From JAOARY01 sp045345765 (lineage in GTDB: Bacteria; Bacillota; Clostridia; Peptostreptococcales; Peptostreptococcaceae): a stretch of 64,000 bases of DNA. The notes beneath the pieces are model-generated. The model ran no database searches, was not told the origin of the DNA, and saw only the letters and a list, made by a program, of their open reading frames with translations. Position numbers and translations under genes: made by a program. Of this stretch, positions 63,153 through 64,000 are shown piece after piece. Numbering within the stretch: the first letter of the stretch is position 1; each line of letters opens with the position of its first letter. The stretch is from contig CP148265.1 in assembly GCA_045345765.1 (NCBI GenBank), positions 1,302,001 through 1,366,000 on the forward strand, written 5' to 3'.

Positions 63153-63809
63153 TTGGATGCAATATCGAATTTACTAGGTACACTGTTACACATTATTTAT
63201 AATTTAGTGAATAACTATGGTATAGCTATAATTTTATTCACTGTGGTAGTTAGATTAGCATTATTACCACTTACATTTAAACAAACAAAATCAATGAAAG
63301 AAATGCAAGTAATACAACCTAAGATAAAAGAAATACAAGAAAAGTATAAGAATAATAAAGAAGTTTTAAATCAGAAGGTAATGGAAGTTTATCAAAAACA
63401 CAATGTAAATCCAATGGCAGGTTGTTTACCATTATTGGTACAATTCCCTATATTAATAGGACTTTTTAGAGCTCTAAGAGATCCAGCTAAGTATGTTTTT
63501 GGTTCGCCAGAAGTTTATGCAAGTATAAACAGTAATTTTTTATGGTTAGAAAATTTAAGTGATCCTGATTTATGGATACTTCCAATACTTGCGGCAATAA
63601 CTACTTATTTATCATCTAAGATGATGCAACCTAAGTTAAAGAAGGGGCAAAAGCAAGATCAAACACAAATGATGATGCTTTATTTCTTCCCATTAATGAT
63701 GCTTGTTTGGGGTAGATCTTTCCCAGCTGGACTTACACTTTACTGGGTTGTAGGGAACTTATTCCAAATGACTCAACAGTTCTTCATAGGTAGACCTGCA
63801 AAAAATTAA
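63153..63809 (+). CDS. yidC: Membrane protein insertase YidC/Oxa1
   Basis: A 218-residue insertase with five TM helices (about 6-22 and 24-42, then near 95-112, 140-158 and 172-205). The functionally key arginine lies in the first conserved helix (VVVRLALLPLTFKQTKSMKEMQ). It lacks the large periplasmic domain of Gram-negative YidC and also lacks a lipobox Cys, so it is an Oxa1-like short form. TTG start: AGGAGG lies 8 nt upstream, and the ATG 4 nt later is out of frame. Confidence 0.95.
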   Translation: MDAISNLLGTLLHIIYNLVNNYGIAIILFTVVVRLALLPLTFKQTKSMKEMQVIQPKIKEIQEKYKNNKEVLNQKVMEVYQKHNVNPMAGCLPLLVQFPILIGLFRALRDPAKYVFGSPEVYASINSNFLWLENLSDPDLWILPILAAITTYLSSKMMQPKLKKGQKQDQTQMMMLYFFPLMMLVWGRSFPAGLTLYWVVGNLFQMTQQFFIGRPAKN

Positions 63810-63822
63810 GGGGGAGTTATAT

Positions 63823-64000
63823 ATGAGGGAAATTGAAGTAAGTGCTAGTTCTTTAGAGGTGGCTATAGATAAAGCCTGTAGAGAATTAAATGCAAGTGAA
63901 AAAACTCTTAATTATGAAGTGATTCAAGAAGGCAGTAAAGGTTTTTTAGGTCTTATAGGTAAAAAAGATTTTATAATTAAGGCCAATAAAAAGGATAATA
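63823..64000 (+). CDS. jag: RNA-binding protein Jag/KhpB, N-terminal part
   Basis: 59 codons are visible before the window ends. MREIEVSASSLEVAIDKACRELN and YEVIQEGSKGFLGLIGKKDF match the Jag_N domain, with its typical GxKGFLGLxG element. The KH and R3H domains would follow outside. ATG with AAGGGGGAG 6 nt upstream, 13 bp after yidC, so it is in the same operon. Confidence 0.92.
   Translation, partial: MREIEVSASSLEVAIDKACRELNASEKTLNYEVIQEGSKGFLGLIGKKDFIIKANKKDN

Overview
The window is AT-rich DNA from a low-GC Firmicute. The order dnaA-dnaN-yaaA-recF-remB-gyrB-gyrA, then a ytxH/DUF948-rsbV-rsbW-sigB block, then rRNA operons, matches what I know of Clostridioides difficile. The 16S variable region differs from that species, so I place it in Clostridia, probably Peptostreptococcaceae, and do not name a genus. 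The replication origin lies near the right end (about 59.7-61.85 kb). Nearly all genes left of it are on the minus strand and those right of it on the plus strand, so transcription runs away from oriC on both sides.

Layout from the origin leftward (minus strand): dnaA; dnaN; the yaaA-recF-remB-gyrB-gyrA operon, with a LexA-like box in its promoter; a general-stress operon (ytxH-like, DUF948-like, rsbV, rsbW, sigB) preceded by a near-perfect SigB-type promoter; rrn7 (with tRNA-Ala in its spacer) and rrn6; a diguanylate cyclase; a secreted FG-GAP-like protein; a TVP38/CDP-alcohol phosphatidyltransferase/ABC transporter cluster resembling E. coli ydjZ-ynjF-ynjBCD; tRNA-Leu plus rrn5; rrn4; rrn3; rrn2 with 14 tRNA genes; and rrn1, cut by the window start. 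Rightward from the origin (plus strand): rpmH, rnpA, yidD, yidC and the start of jag/khpB.

About 60% of the window is ribosomal: seven 16S, seven 23S (one partial) and six 5S genes. rrn3, rrn4 and rrn5 repeat at 6,271 bp and look like a recent tandem duplication. Copies differ at a few sites, including a compensatory base-pair change in a 16S helix. rrn2-rrn6 have tandem TTGACA promoters with 17-bp spacers, and rrn7 has its own consensus promoter. rrn1 has no visible promoter and is probably read through from rrn2 and its tRNAs.

The least explained structure is an about 190-bp fold-back element just after the 5S gene of rrn3-rrn7. It is an almost complete imperfect palindrome with arms of about 85 nt, followed by truncated copies at a period of about 180 bp. 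In three or four operons the array lies between the 5S and a strong intrinsic terminator, so it is probably transcribed as an rRNA trailer. Other points of interest are a bipartite oriC with DnaA-trios next to dnaN, a DnaA-box cluster behind gyrA, and a conserved dyad upstream of four rRNA promoters.
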